From: CAZBDU01 sp964490725
GTDB lineage: Bacteria > Spirochaetota > Spirochaetia > SZUA-6 > DRHE01
Direction of reading: 5' to 3'
NCBI GenBank assembly: GCA_964490725.1
Contig: CAZBDU010000009.1
Location: 30,001 to 94,000, forward strand
Length of the DNA: 64,000 nucleotides
The stretch's first letter is position 1, and the number at the start of each line of letters is the position of its first letter. Positions 17,588-27,089 of this stretch are shown one piece after another. Below the pieces are notes generated by a model that ran no database searches, had not been told where the DNA came from, and saw only the letters and a program-made list of their open reading frames with translations. Both the position numbers and the translations under genes were made by a program.

Positions 17588-19579
17588 TCAGCCCGCAGCT
17601 TCCTGCGCCTCGACGTAGTCGAACTGGCTGTTGTAGATCTCCGCGTAGAACCCGCCGGCGGCCAGGAGCTCCCTGTGGGTCCCCTGCTCCACGATGCCCC
17701 CGTCCCGCATGACCAGGATGAGGTCCGCGTCGCGAACCGTCGACAGACGGTGGGCGATCACGAAGCTGGTGCGGCCCTTCATCAGGTTGTCCATGGCCTT
17801 TTGGATCAGAATCTCGGTGCGAGTGTCCACCGAGCTGGTGGCCTCGTCCAGAATGAGCATTCTGGGATCGGCCAGGATGGCCCGGGCGATGGTCAGCAGC
17901 TGCTTCTGCCCCTGGGAGATGTTGTTGGCCTCCTCGTTGATCACCATCTCGTAGCCCTTCGGGAGGGTGCGGATGAAGTGGTCGGCGTGGGCGGTTTTGG
18001 CCGCCTCGATCGCCTCCGCCTCCGTCGCCCCGGGCCGCCCGTAGCGGATGTTCTCCATGATGGTGCCGTTGAACAGCCAGGTGTCCTGCAGCACCATCCC
18101 GAACATCCGGCGCAGGTCCCGGCGGGAGAACTCCCTGATGTCGTGGCCGTCCACCAAGATCGCGCCGTTTCCCACGTCGTAGTAGCGCATCAGCAGCTTT
18201 ACCATCGTGGTCTTGCCGGCTCCGGTGGGGCCGACGATGGCGATCTTGTGGCCTGCCTCGGCGACGGCGGAGAAGCCGTTGATGACGGTGGCCTCCGGGG
18301 AGTAGCCGAAGGTGACGTTCCTGAACTCGACGCTCCCCTCCGGGCTGGCAAGCCTGGCGGGCTCGGCCGCCTCCGGGATCTCCTCCTCCTGGTCCAGGAA
18401 CTCGAAGACCCTCTCTGCCGCCGCGGCGGTCTGCTGCAGGACGTTGGAGATGTTGGCGAGCTGCGTGAGCGGCCGGGTAAAGTTGCGGACGTACTGGATG
18501 AAGGCCTGGATGTCGCCGACGGTGATGGCCTTCTGCACCGCAAGCCAGCCGCCCAGGATGGTGACGGCGACGTAGCCCAGGTTCCCCACCACCATCATCA
18601 AGGGCATCATGATCCCCGCCAGGAACTGGGACTTCCAGCCGGCCTGGTAGAGAGTGTCGTTCAGCCCGGTGAACTTCGCGATGCTCCTGGCCTCCCCATT
18701 GAAGGCCTTCATGACGATGTGACCGCCGTACATCTCCTCCACGTGGCCGTTCACGTGCCCGATGTAGTCCTGCTGCTGCCTGAAGTACTTCTGCGACTGC
18801 TTGACGATCACCGTCACCAGCACCATTGAAACGGGGATGATCCCCAGGGCCACCAGCGTCATGGTCCAGCTGATGGAGAACATCATGACGAGAACCCCGA
18901 ACACGGTCACCACCGAGGTCACCACCTGCGTGAGGCTCTGGCTCAGGGTCCGGTTTACGGTGTCGATGTCGTTGGCGATGATGGAGAGCACCTCACCGTG
19001 GTTGGTGCCGTCGAAGTACTTGAGGGGCATGCGGTTGATCTTCTCGGCCATGTCTCTGCGCAGCCGGTAGGTGATCTTCACCGACACCCCGGCCATGATC
19101 CAGCCCTGAACGTAGCTGAGCGCTGCCGAGACCAGGTACAACCCCAGGACCAGAAGGAGGATGTGGCCGATGGCAGCGAAGTCGATTCCGCCGGTGCCGC
19201 CGATCTGCGCCATGACCCCTTCGAAGAGCTTCGTCGTGGCCCTTCCCAGGATCTTGGGTCCGAGGATCATGAAGACGGTGGAGGCGGCGGCCACGACCAT
19301 GATGACGCCCACGGCGAGCTTGTAGGCTCCGATGTAGCGGAGGAGCTTTGCCATGGTGCCCTTGAAGTCGCGGGCCTTCTCGCCCCCACCCATTCCCATG
19401 TGGCCGCCGGGACCGCGCATTCCGGGGCCGCGCAATCCGCGGCCGCGCAGACCGCGGCCGGGCATTCCCCGAAGGCCGCCGGGCCGTCCGTCTGCGGGCG
19501 CCGCGCCTCCTGCGAGCTGCTCGCCGCTCCTCCCGGCCGCCTGCGGGCGGCCGGAGCTGTTCCGTGCGTGATCGCTCAT
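17588..19579 (-). CDS. Heterodimeric ABC exporter, catalytic subunit
   Basis: This 663-aa half-transporter has an ABC type-1 membrane domain (about residues 90-370) and a nucleotide-binding domain with GPTGAGKTT, signature ISQGQKQ, Walker B LILDEATSSVD and H-loop IAHRLSTVRD. All catalytic residues are canonical. The first 75 residues are a Gly/Arg/Pro/Met-rich tail (LRGMPGRGLRGRGLRGPGM) seen in some other exporters of this type. Its start overlaps the stop of the partner gene by four bases. With that partner it should form a TM287/288- or LmrCD-like multidrug or lipid exporter. Confidence 0.9.
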   Translation of the reverse strand: MSDHARNSSGRPQAAGRSGEQLAGGAAPADGRPGGLRGMPGRGLRGRGLRGPGMRGPGGHMGMGGGEKARDFKGTMAKLLRYIGAYKLAVGVIMVVAAASTVFMILGPKILGRATTKLFEGVMAQIGGTGGIDFAAIGHILLLVLGLYLVSAALSYVQGWIMAGVSVKITYRLRRDMAEKINRMPLKYFDGTNHGEVLSIIANDIDTVNRTLSQSLTQVVTSVVTVFGVLVMMFSISWTMTLVALGIIPVSMVLVTVIVKQSQKYFRQQQDYIGHVNGHVEEMYGGHIVMKAFNGEARSIAKFTGLNDTLYQAGWKSQFLAGIMMPLMMVVGNLGYVAVTILGGWLAVQKAITVGDIQAFIQYVRNFTRPLTQLANISNVLQQTAAAAERVFEFLDQEEEIPEAAEPARLASPEGSVEFRNVTFGYSPEATVINGFSAVAEAGHKIAIVGPTGAGKTTMVKLLMRYYDVGNGAILVDGHDIREFSRRDLRRMFGMVLQDTWLFNGTIMENIRYGRPGATEAEAIEAAKTAHADHFIRTLPKGYEMVINEEANNISQGQKQLLTIARAILADPRMLILDEATSSVDTRTEILIQKAMDNLMKGRTSFVIAHRLSTVRDADLILVMRDGGIVEQGTHRELLAAGGFYAEIYNSQFDYVEAQEAAG

Positions 19580-21822
19580 GCGAGCTCCTCCGTGGTGAGC
19601 TGAGACGTGGCGATTTCGCGATAGGTAACGCAGTCCTCCATGAGCTGGCGGTGCGTTCCGCTCCCCACGACTCGCCCCTGGTCCAGGACGATGATCTGGT
19701 CGGCGTTCCTGACCGTCGAGACGCGCTGGGTGACGATGAGGACGGTGCTGGATGCGGTCTGCGCCTTCAGCGCACGCCTCAAGGAAGCGTCAGTCTTGAA
19801 GTCCAGAGCCGAGAAGCTGTCGTCGAAGATGTAGACCGGGGGTTTCTTCACCAGCGCCCGCGCAATCGACAGGCGCTGCTTCTGGCCCCCCGAGACGTTC
19901 GCGCCGCCCTGTGAGATCGGCGCCTCCATCCCCTCCGGGGAGGCGGCGATGAACTCCGAGGCCTGCGAGATGCTTGCGGCGCTTTCGATGGCCTGCGGGC
20001 TTGCCTGCTCGTCTGCATAGCGCAGGTTGCTCGCGATCGTGCCGGCAAAGAGCGCCGCCTTCTGCGGAACGTAGCCCAGCTTGTCGCGAAGGTCGTGCTG
20101 GCTGACCGAGCGCACGTCTTTTCCGCCCACGTAGACCGCCCCCCCGGTGGCGTCGTAGAAGCGGGGGATGAGAGTGACCAGCGTGCTCTTCCCCGCGCCG
20201 GTGGGCCCGATGATCGCGGTGGTCTGGCCGGGATTGGCCGTGAAGCTGATGTCGTGGAGAACGTCCTCTTCGGCGCCGGGGTAGCGGAAGGACACGTTGC
20301 GGAACTCCACCGTCCCGTCGCTTCCGGGGGCGTAACTCTCCGGGGAGGGAGGATCCTGGATGAGCGGGTCGGTCTCCAGGACGTCAGCCACACGTCCCGC
20401 CGAGACGGCCGCCCGGGGCAGCATGATGAACATCATCGAGAGCATCAGGAAAGCAAAGACGATCTGTATGGCGTACTGCATGAAGGCCATCATGTCGCCC
20501 ACCTGCATCGTCGATTCGGCAACCTGTCTGGCCCCAACCCAGATGATCAGGACGGAAAGTCCGTTCATGATCAGCAGCATGAAGGGCATCATCACCACCA
20601 TCACCCGGTTCACGAACAGCATCGTGCTCGTCAGGTCCTGGTTGGCCCCGTCGAACCGTTCCTCCTCGTAGGGCTGCATGTTGAAGGCGCGGATCACCAT
20701 CATTCCGGAGAGAGTCTCGCGGCTCACCAGGTTCAGCCGGTCCATCAGGCGCTGCATCAGCTTGAACTTCGGAACGGCGACCCTGTAGACCGTCAGGACC
20801 GCGACCATCAGAACCGCCACGGCCAGCGCGATGATCCACCACATGGAAGCGCTCTTGCCGATGGCCCTGATGATGCCCCCTACGCCGATGATGGGGGCGT
20901 AGAAGACCATCGTCACCAGCATGACGGTCACCAGCTGTATCTGCATGATGTCGTTCGTCGAGCGGGTGATGAGCGAGGCGGTGGAGAATGTGTCGAACTC
21001 GCCGGCTCCGAAGCCCTCCACGCGCTGGAAGATCGCGGCGCGGAGGTCCCGAGCCAGCCCCGCGGCGATGCGCGCGGAGAGAAAACCGGTGGAGACGGCG
21101 GTGAGCGCCGCCACCAGCGTGAGCAGCAGCATGAGCGCTCCGGTGTGGAGCATGTAGCGCGTCTGCAGCCTTGCCGTGTTCATGCCCAGGGCGTCGTACT
21201 CGGCCTTGATGGGGCCGGCCGCGGCCTGGGCGATCATCTTGGGTCCCATGGATGTGAACTTCTGGTCGATCGCCGCGGCGAGCTGTGAGCGCCGCCCGGC
21301 GGGCAGCATTTTCAGGAGCGCGAACGGATCGGTGGCCGCGCCGCCGGCAGCGCCGGCCGCCCGGCCGGTGCCGGGCAGGCCCATGGCCCTGGCCAGCGCC
21401 GGGTTGGTTCCGGCCCCTTCGACGGCCGCCACGACGAGCCACGCCTTTCCCATGATCGGGTCGATCGCCTCTGTCTCGGCCTTGCCGATGTCCCTGCGCA
21501 CGTAGACCGGCTCGGTGGCCAGGACCGGGTATTCGGACAGGTAGCGGCTGCTCTCCGGCCCCCCCGGCTGCACCAGCCGGTAGTCCGAGAGCACCCGGCT
21601 GGCCTGGGCGGCGCTCATGAAGAGGGTCAGCCTGTCCATCTGAGTCTTGCGGACCGCTTCCGGGACCGCGTCGGCAACGCCGCCCTGCTGGATGCCCACG
21701 TTGACGATGTCCGACATGTAGTCCGGCAGCGCCAGATTGGCGTACGCCTGGATGAACAGGAGCACTACGGCTGCCGCCAGCAGCGGCAGATAGGGTTTGA
21801 TGTATCTGGCGAGCCGCCTCAT
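19576..21822 (-). CDS. Heterodimeric ABC exporter, subunit with degenerate ATP site
   Basis: This 748-aa half-transporter begins MRRLARYIKPYLPLLAAAVV. Between the first two membrane spans there is an unusually long extracytoplasmic insertion (about residues 45-230). The ATPase domain has GPTGAGKST and VSGGQKQR, but Walker B reads YIFDDSFSALD with Asp in place of the catalytic Glu, and the H-loop is VTQRVSTVRN with Gln in place of His. These are the substitutions of the degenerate site in heterodimers such as TM287/288. It is downstream of the MarR gene with a four-base overlap, so it belongs to that operon. Confidence 0.92.
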   Translation of the reverse strand: MRRLARYIKPYLPLLAAAVVLLFIQAYANLALPDYMSDIVNVGIQQGGVADAVPEAVRKTQMDRLTLFMSAAQASRVLSDYRLVQPGGPESSRYLSEYPVLATEPVYVRRDIGKAETEAIDPIMGKAWLVVAAVEGAGTNPALARAMGLPGTGRAAGAAGGAATDPFALLKMLPAGRRSQLAAAIDQKFTSMGPKMIAQAAAGPIKAEYDALGMNTARLQTRYMLHTGALMLLLTLVAALTAVSTGFLSARIAAGLARDLRAAIFQRVEGFGAGEFDTFSTASLITRSTNDIMQIQLVTVMLVTMVFYAPIIGVGGIIRAIGKSASMWWIIALAVAVLMVAVLTVYRVAVPKFKLMQRLMDRLNLVSRETLSGMMVIRAFNMQPYEEERFDGANQDLTSTMLFVNRVMVVMMPFMLLIMNGLSVLIIWVGARQVAESTMQVGDMMAFMQYAIQIVFAFLMLSMMFIMLPRAAVSAGRVADVLETDPLIQDPPSPESYAPGSDGTVEFRNVSFRYPGAEEDVLHDISFTANPGQTTAIIGPTGAGKSTLVTLIPRFYDATGGAVYVGGKDVRSVSQHDLRDKLGYVPQKAALFAGTIASNLRYADEQASPQAIESAASISQASEFIAASPEGMEAPISQGGANVSGGQKQRLSIARALVKKPPVYIFDDSFSALDFKTDASLRRALKAQTASSTVLIVTQRVSTVRNADQIIVLDQGRVVGSGTHRQLMEDCVTYREIATSQLTTEELA

Positions 21823-22322
21823 TTGCTGCTACTCTCCTCGCTTCGCTGGCTTCCCAGCGGGTGATTGCACGGGGCGGTATCCGGGTCCGCCCTCTTGACC
21901 TTCTCGAGGAGGATCCGCAGCCCTGCGACCACGGTTCCCCGTTCCTCCGCCGACATTTCCTGGGCCACCGACTCGAACCAGCGCTGCCTGGCTTCCATGG
22001 CCTCCTCGATGAACCGGCCGCCCCGTTCGGTGAGTGTCACCTGCTTGGCCCGCCGGTCACTCGGGTCCTCGCTGCGCGCGATCAGACCCTGCTGCACCAG
22101 CCGGTCGAGCATCTGGCTGGCCGCCGCGCTGGTGACCCCCAGCCTGCCGCCGATGTGGGCGATGCTGCTGGTCCGGTGATGGCTGAGCTGGAAGAGCGCG
22201 CCGACCTGAGACCTGGACAGCCCGTGCTGGCTGGCGACGTAGACCACGCCGCTCATCGCCCTGCGCATGAACGCCTCGGTCCACTCGCGAAGAACACTCA
22301 CCACCTCGTCCGGCTCATTCAT
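21819..22322 (-). CDS. MarR family transcriptional regulator
   Basis: This 167-aa winged-helix protein has the MarR core: SRSQVGALFQLSHHRTSSIA, then IGGRLGVTSAAASQMLDRLV for the recognition helix and wing DPSDRRAKQVTLTERG. I prefer the ATG at 22322 (MNEPDEVV) over an upstream in-frame TTG. It is the first gene of an operon with the two exporter genes, linked by four-base overlaps. MarR proteins usually repress their own operon until a toxic ligand binds, which fits a drug-exporter operon with a quasi-palindrome at the promoter. Confidence 0.92.
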   Translation of the reverse strand: MNEPDEVVSVLREWTEAFMRRAMSGVVYVASQHGLSRSQVGALFQLSHHRTSSIAHIGGRLGVTSAAASQMLDRLVQQGLIARSEDPSDRRAKQVTLTERGGRFIEEAMEARQRWFESVAQEMSAEERGTVVAGLRILLEKVKRADPDTAPCNHPLGSQRSEESSSK

Positions 22323-22337
22323 ATCAGCGCCCTGAAT

Positions 22338-22381
22338 AATCAAGATTGCTTAAATATATGGATCGCTTTGTAAATCGTCAA
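22338..22381 (-). promoter_or_regulatory. Promoter and likely MarR operator of the exporter operon
   Basis: On the minus strand TTGACG (22376-22381) and TATATT (22353-22358) are 17 bases apart, a near-consensus promoter. Directly after the -10, TTAAG CAAT CTTGA forms an imperfect palindrome (22339-22352) where a bound repressor would block initiation. The MarR start codon follows at 22322. Confidence 0.6.
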
Positions 22382-22572
22382 GCGCCGCCTTCGAGATCGA
22401 CCGGGTCCCCCTGGGAGAGTGAGGGCGCCGCTGTTGTTGCGCTTGCGGACAAGCGGAGATATCATGCTGGGCCAACGAGGCGGTGCGCTGTAGGGCCTGC
22501 GGATCTGCCCCCGGTTCGGGGCGCCGGCCACGTGGTTGGCTGCCGGTTGGATGGAGAAGGGAGAAGAAACAG

Positions 22573-22908
22573 ATGCTGGCGCGGACAGGTGCCCTGTCGA
22601 TCGCAATAGTCGGCCTGGTATCCTGCTCGTCACTTCAGGACCGGATCGAGAGTGCTTTGTCTCCCGCAGAGCGGAGCACATCCGCCCCGGCCGCCGCCGC
22701 AACCGACGATCCGGTCTTTCTCAAGTACCAAGGGCTGAACGAAGACGAGCTGCGATACGTGGAGTACAAGGACGATGAGCGCATGCTCAGGTTGAAGATC
22801 GAGCAGTTGGATTGCATCAACCGGAGCCGGGCCAGGTACAATGTGGATCCCGTGAAGCTGCACATTCTGGCCAGCCGGGTGGGGTGGTCGCCTTACCACC
22901 GCAGGTAA
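22573..22908 (+). CDS. Small lipoprotein of unknown function
   Basis: This 111-aa protein has a lipoprotein signal peptide (GALSIAIVGLVSC) followed by an Ala/Ser-rich linker and a short charged domain (YQGLNEDELRYVEYKDDERM, INRSRARYNVDPVKLHILAS). GGGAG is nine bases before the ATG. I do not recognise the family. The 168 bases after it hold no convincing gene. Confidence 0.6.
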   Translation: MLARTGALSIAIVGLVSCSSLQDRIESALSPAERSTSAPAAAATDDPVFLKYQGLNEDELRYVEYKDDERMLRLKIEQLDCINRSRARYNVDPVKLHILASRVGWSPYHRR

Positions 22909-23076
22909 GATACAGGCGTCGGGACTCGTGATCAGGGTGAACTGATCGTCGAGGACGTGATGCCCCGCTTCGATCTGCAACGGCGACCCGCAGCCGGGGG
23001 AGGCGGCCAGGAGGGGAAGCGGTGACGGCGTTCAAGGCCAAAATCCACCCGCTGGCGAAGGAGCGGTCTTCGCCTC

Positions 23077-24141
23077 TCACGACAGCATTTCGTGCAGCTT
23101 CCGGCCCAGCTCGACGGCCGCGGCGGCCGTGGGGGTTCCCGTCTGGATGAATACGCCCCTTCTGCCGAAGCAGCGCACCAGCTCTTCCGTGTACCCCGCA
23201 AGGTCTCCCTCCGTGCCCGCGCCGTGATCCCAGTAGTAGTGCCGCAGATTGAGCGCCGTCTTCCCCGCCGCCGCCTCCTTGACGAGGTCCCACCTCGTAT
23301 TCTGGGGAATCGTGACATCCAGACCGCGAAGTCCCTCCGTCTCCATCATGACGGCCACCACGTTCTGCAGGTCGCCGCAGGAATGCACGACGATGCCGCC
23401 GAACGCCCGCGAGATCATGGAGTTGTACCTGACGCCGAACTCGCGGTACAGGTCGGGGGACAGCAGGGCGGCGGTGTCGTCACTGATCCTGACTCCCAGA
23501 TCCGGAGGCAGGTACCACATCTCGTGGCTCGCGGTGTGCAGGTTCCGTATCCAGGACAGCTGTGCCTGGATGTACTGGACCGTTGCTTCGGTCACCTTCT
23601 CCATCAACAGATGCACCTCCCGGGGATGCAACACCGTCCCTGCGATGAAGGACGTGTAGTCCCAGATGAGGGAGGCGGTCACCAGAGGTGAGGGCACGTT
23701 CACCAGGCGCAGCGGCAGCTCCGCCAGGCGCTGGAACTCCAAGACCCGCTGGCGAGCTCTCCGATACACCGGATTGGTGGGGACATCGGGCAGCTCCAGC
23801 GAGCGCACCTCCGCGATGCTGTCCTCACTGATGAGCGGGTGAACCCACGGGTCGGCCTCGTCGTTGGCCGTGGAGCTGCAGCCGAACGCGGAAGCCACGA
23901 TGCCGGTACCCAGGTTGGGCTTGAGATTGGGCATGCCATAGTCATAGACCGCTTCTCGGGTGCGGTGGAACTCCAGGTTCCATTGGAGCTCGGCGGCATC
24001 GCTGTCGATGTACCCGTGGGTGGCTCCGTGGAAAGGTCCTATCTCGATCAGGAAAGGCACCTCCCGCACCTCCTCCAGGAGCCAGTTGTCCCGGATCAGA
24101 TCCTTCTTCTCCCGCTCGCTCAGCATTGCGTGCAGTCCCAT
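23077..24141 (-). CDS. Uroporphyrinogen decarboxylase (URO-D) family protein, methyltransferase-like
   Basis: This 354-aa protein belongs to the URO-D/MtaA-type superfamily. The HSCGDLQNVV motif supplies the His and Cys that bind zinc in the corrinoid-dependent methyltransferases, and the C-terminal TGTPTAAAAVELGRKLHEML has the usual end. Haem-pathway UroD lacks such a pair and starts differently, so a demethylase or unknown lyase role is more likely. It ends the leftward TRAP operon (dctP, dctQ, dctM, then this gene, four bases downstream of dctM), so its substrate may be what the TRAP system imports. No corrinoid protein is nearby. Confidence 0.82.
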   Translation of the reverse strand: MGLHAMLSEREKKDLIRDNWLLEEVREVPFLIEIGPFHGATHGYIDSDAAELQWNLEFHRTREAVYDYGMPNLKPNLGTGIVASAFGCSSTANDEADPWVHPLISEDSIAEVRSLELPDVPTNPVYRRARQRVLEFQRLAELPLRLVNVPSPLVTASLIWDYTSFIAGTVLHPREVHLLMEKVTEATVQYIQAQLSWIRNLHTASHEMWYLPPDLGVRISDDTAALLSPDLYREFGVRYNSMISRAFGGIVVHSCGDLQNVVAVMMETEGLRGLDVTIPQNTRWDLVKEAAAGKTALNLRHYYWDHGAGTEGDLAGYTEELVRCFGRRGVFIQTGTPTAAAAVELGRKLHEMLS

Positions 24142-24145
24142 AGGA

Positions 24146-25438
24146 TCACAGGCTCCTGCCCATGAGGAGGTCCGGCAGTGCCGTGACCAGCCCGGGAACG
24201 AAAGTCGTGAGGAGGAGCACGGCCAGCAGGGGGATCAGGAACGGCCACGTGCTCTTCACGACTTCCTCGAACTTCAGCCCCGAGACCTGGCTCATCACGA
24301 ACAGAACGATGCCGAAAGGAGGAGTCAGAAGGCCTATCATCAGGTTCAGGACCATGACCACTCCAAAGTGCACCGGATCGATTCCCACCCTGGCGATCAC
24401 CTGCATGAAGATAGGGCCCAGAATGAGAATGGCCACCGTGGGATCCAGGAAGCAGCCGACGGCAAGGAGGAACGCGTTGACCACCAGAAGAATGACGACT
24501 GGATTGCTGCTGATGGCAGCGATCTGCTCCGCGATCCTGATCGTCAGACCCGAACGCATCAGCACCCATCCGTAGAAGCCGGAGATGGCGACAATGAAGC
24601 CGATTACGGCTGTCTCCCTGGCCGTCTCGACGAACACGCGGATGATGTCGCGGAGGCTCAGCTCGCGCAAGACGAAGGCGCCGATGAGAAGGGCGTACAC
24701 CACAGCCACCGCCGAAGCCTCCGTCGGGGTGAACACCCCGAGCCAGATCCCGCCCAGCAGAATGACCGGCGTCATGAGCGGCAGGACTGCATCTGCCAGG
24801 CTCCGCAGGGCCACCAGAAGCGTCGGAAACGGCTGGCGCCGGTAGCGCCGCCGGTGGGCGAAGTACCCGACCATTGCCATCAGGATGAAGGTCATCATGA
24901 GTCCCGGCACCACTCCGCCGAGGAAGAGCCTGCCCACGGACACGCCGGATATGAAGGCGAACACCACCATCGGAATGCTGGGCGGGAAGATGGGCCCGAT
25001 CGTCGAGGAGGCCGCCGTGACCGCGACGCTGAACTTCCTGTCGTAGCCGCTGCTCGTCATGGCGTCGAGCTCCACCTGACCCAGCCCAGCGGCATCCACG
25101 ACCGCAGCGCCGGACATGCCGGCAAAGATGAGGCTGGCCACGACGTTGGCATGCCCCAACCCTCCTGGCAGGAACCCCACCAGGGTATCGGCAAAACGGA
25201 AGATCTTCCTGGTGATGCCCGCCGTGTTCATCAGCTTGGCCGCCAGTATGAACAGCGGGATCGCCACCAGGAGGAAGTTCTGAAGGCCGAACAACGCCTT
25301 CTGGGAGAGGATGGTGATATGAAGCGGGGCGCCCCCGCCGAACCAGGCCGCGTAGAGAGAGGAAAGCCCCAGCGCGAAGGCTACGGGAATCCCTGCCAGC
25401 AGCAGGGAGATCACCCCGAAGGTGAGCACGTAGATCAT
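24146..25438 (-). CDS. dctM: TRAP transporter large permease DctM
   Basis: This 430-aa protein has about twelve hydrophobic segments and the DctM-family text GMSGAAVVDAAGLGQVELDAM and PPSIPMVVFAFISGVSVGRLF. It is the sodium- or proton-coupled transport subunit of a TRAP system. Its ATG overlaps the stop of the DctQ gene by four bases. The predicted cargo is an organic acid or sugar acid; the linked idonate-dehydrogenase-like gene points to a sugar acid, but that is inference. Confidence 0.93.
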   Translation of the reverse strand: MIYVLTFGVISLLLAGIPVAFALGLSSLYAAWFGGGAPLHITILSQKALFGLQNFLLVAIPLFILAAKLMNTAGITRKIFRFADTLVGFLPGGLGHANVVASLIFAGMSGAAVVDAAGLGQVELDAMTSSGYDRKFSVAVTAASSTIGPIFPPSIPMVVFAFISGVSVGRLFLGGVVPGLMMTFILMAMVGYFAHRRRYRRQPFPTLLVALRSLADAVLPLMTPVILLGGIWLGVFTPTEASAVAVVYALLIGAFVLRELSLRDIIRVFVETARETAVIGFIVAISGFYGWVLMRSGLTIRIAEQIAAISSNPVVILLVVNAFLLAVGCFLDPTVAILILGPIFMQVIARVGIDPVHFGVVMVLNLMIGLLTPPFGIVLFVMSQVSGLKFEEVVKSTWPFLIPLLAVLLLTTFVPGLVTALPDLLMGRSL

Positions 25439-25914
25439 GGGCTCTCTCCTGTTTGGGCGGCCGCCTCCTTTCCGGGGAGGAGATCGAGGACGATGTTGGC
25501 CGCCAGGTAGTACAGCATCAGCGCACTGGAGACCAGGAGCACCAGATATATGTAGCCTATGTGCATCCAGCCGACCGTGGGCAGCTCCACGGTCCAGGTG
25601 GAGCGCATATTCAGGTATGCGCCCAACATGAACGGCACCAGAAAGGGGACCGTGATCAGCCTTCCCAGGATCCTGAGCACCTTCTGAGCCCCGGGGCCCA
25701 CCCGGTCAACCAGGATCGAGATGGTTATGTGGTTTTCATTCCTGCACAGAGCCGCTGCTCCCACGAAGACAAGGGCGACGAATGTGTACTGGGCCAGCTC
25801 CTCCGACCAGGAAGCGGGAATCCGCAAGACCACGCGATACACGATCTGCAGCACAGTGATGGTAAGCATGCAAAGGAGGATAAGCGCATTGATCGCTTCG
25901 AGTATCTTCTTCAC
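25435..25914 (-). CDS. dctQ: TRAP transporter small permease DctQ
   Basis: This 159-aa protein has four membrane spans, including ALILLCMLTITVLQIVYRVV and a later FVALVFVGAAALC, with the ASWSEELAQYTFVALVFVGA segment that is typical of DctQ. I chose the GTG at 25914 (VKKILEAI), which follows a GGAGGGGGCGG stretch; the frame stays open far upstream but with no family-like content. It joins DctP to DctM. About 90 bases separate it from dctP. Confidence 0.88.
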   Translation of the reverse strand: MKKILEAINALILLCMLTITVLQIVYRVVLRIPASWSEELAQYTFVALVFVGAAALCRNENHITISILVDRVGPGAQKVLRILGRLITVPFLVPFMLGAYLNMRSTWTVELPTVGWMHIGYIYLVLLVSSALMLYYLAANIVLDLLPGKEAAAQTGESP

Positions 25915-26003
25915 TTCCGCCCCCTCCTCTCCCGACCAGTGAAGGCACCCCAACATAGCGGGCGCTACGTTGGAGTGCCGGTAGACTTGCTGAAAGCAGT
26001 ATT

Positions 26004-27026
26004 CTACTTGATGCTCTGCAGCTTGGCGTAGAAGGCCGGATCGAAATCCTCCTTGGCCATCTGATCGAGCACCGGCTGAACTGCTGTTGCGAACTCCTTT
26101 TGATCGACCTGGATCAGGGTCATTCCCTTTTCCTGGAGCTGCTTCACGAACTTCGCGTCGCCATCCCGGGTAAGGTCGTTGGCATAGGCGACGCCTTCGT
26201 CCATGGCCTTGGTCAGAAGATCCTGGTCGGCCTTGCTCAGGGAGTTGAACCAGCTCACGGACATCTGGATCCGCGCCGCAGAGAAGATGTGCTTGGTGGC
26301 TATCAGGTACTTCTGGGCTTCGTAGAACTTGTAGTTCAGGATCGTCTCGGGCGGGTTCTCCTGCGCCTCGACGGTGCCGGTCTTCAGCGCCATGTACACC
26401 TCGGAGAAGGCGACGCTGGTGGGAAGCGCGCCGAGATACTCCCATACCTTGAACCAGGACTTCACCGGGGGCAGCCTCATCTTCAGACCCTTGACGTCGG
26501 CGACGTTCCTGACCGGACGGTTGGCCGTGAGATACCGCGCACCGCGCAGAATCACACCCACCGTGCGCACTCCCTTGTCCTTTTCGATCGTCTGGTCGAG
26601 CTCCTTGCCGGGGCCCTGCCAGAATTTCCAGAACTGGTCGACATTGGAGAACACGTAGGGAACTTCGGAAACCGCATACCGGGGATACCAGGTGGCGATG
26701 TCGTTGGTGCCCACCGCTCCGTACTCGACCGAGCCGGTGGAGAGCATCTCGAAGGTCTGACGCTCGTCACCCATCGCGCCGCTCGCGTGGATGAGCACCT
26801 GGATTCTTCCGCCGCTACTCTGCTCCACCAGGTCCTTGAACTTGTTGAGACCCAGATCCTGAGGCGAGTTGGGGGGGTAGGTGGACGCTATGTTGACCGT
26901 CATCTTCTTGGCGGGCCCGCCTGCCGCCGCCCCCGACTCCTGTCCTCCCATGCCGAACACCGCTCCCGAGCCTGCCAGCAGCAGGGCGCAAACGAGCAGA
27001 ATCGACGCTGGAAAACGACGTTCCAT
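26004..27026 (-). CDS. dctP: TRAP transporter solute-binding protein DctP
   Basis: This 340-aa periplasmic binding protein has a signal peptide ending before MGGQESG, a mature start often seen in spirochaete binding proteins. DctP landmarks are ASTYPPNSPQDLGLNKFKDL, the ligand-binding arginine in GLKMRLPPVKSW and the IPSVAF-like region ALPTSVAFSEVYMALKTGTV. AAGGAGG lies six bases before the ATG. It captures a carboxylate ligand for DctQM. Expression starts from the divergent GntR-controlled promoter. Confidence 0.93.
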   Translation of the reverse strand: MERRFPASILLVCALLLAGSGAVFGMGGQESGAAAGGPAKKMTVNIASTYPPNSPQDLGLNKFKDLVEQSSGGRIQVLIHASGAMGDERQTFEMLSTGSVEYGAVGTNDIATWYPRYAVSEVPYVFSNVDQFWKFWQGPGKELDQTIEKDKGVRTVGVILRGARYLTANRPVRNVADVKGLKMRLPPVKSWFKVWEYLGALPTSVAFSEVYMALKTGTVEAQENPPETILNYKFYEAQKYLIATKHIFSAARIQMSVSWFNSLSKADQDLLTKAMDEGVAYANDLTRDGDAKFVKQLQEKGMTLIQVDQKEFATAVQPVLDQMAKEDFDPAFYAKLQSIK

Positions 27027-27060
27027 GTTTGGCCTCCTTGATAGTGAATAAAGATGCGGT

Positions 27061-27089
27061 AGGGTAGCACGTACCTGTCTTGCTATCAA
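27061..27089 (-). promoter_or_regulatory. Promoter of the TRAP operon
   Basis: On the minus strand TTGATA (27084-27089) and TACCCT (27061-27066) are 17 bases apart. The -35 overlaps the left arm of the palindrome at 27086-27106. The -10 match is weak, as expected for an activated or derepressed catabolic promoter. Confidence 0.45.

Noticed and set aside
17531..18829. Plus-strand open frame opposite the ABC exporter
   Set aside because: The sequence is repetitive DDH/VVG text from the opposite frame of a membrane exporter.
23960..25510. Long plus-strand open frame opposite dctM
   Set aside because: It is a shadow of the DctM gene, with HHDE-rich text and no family features.
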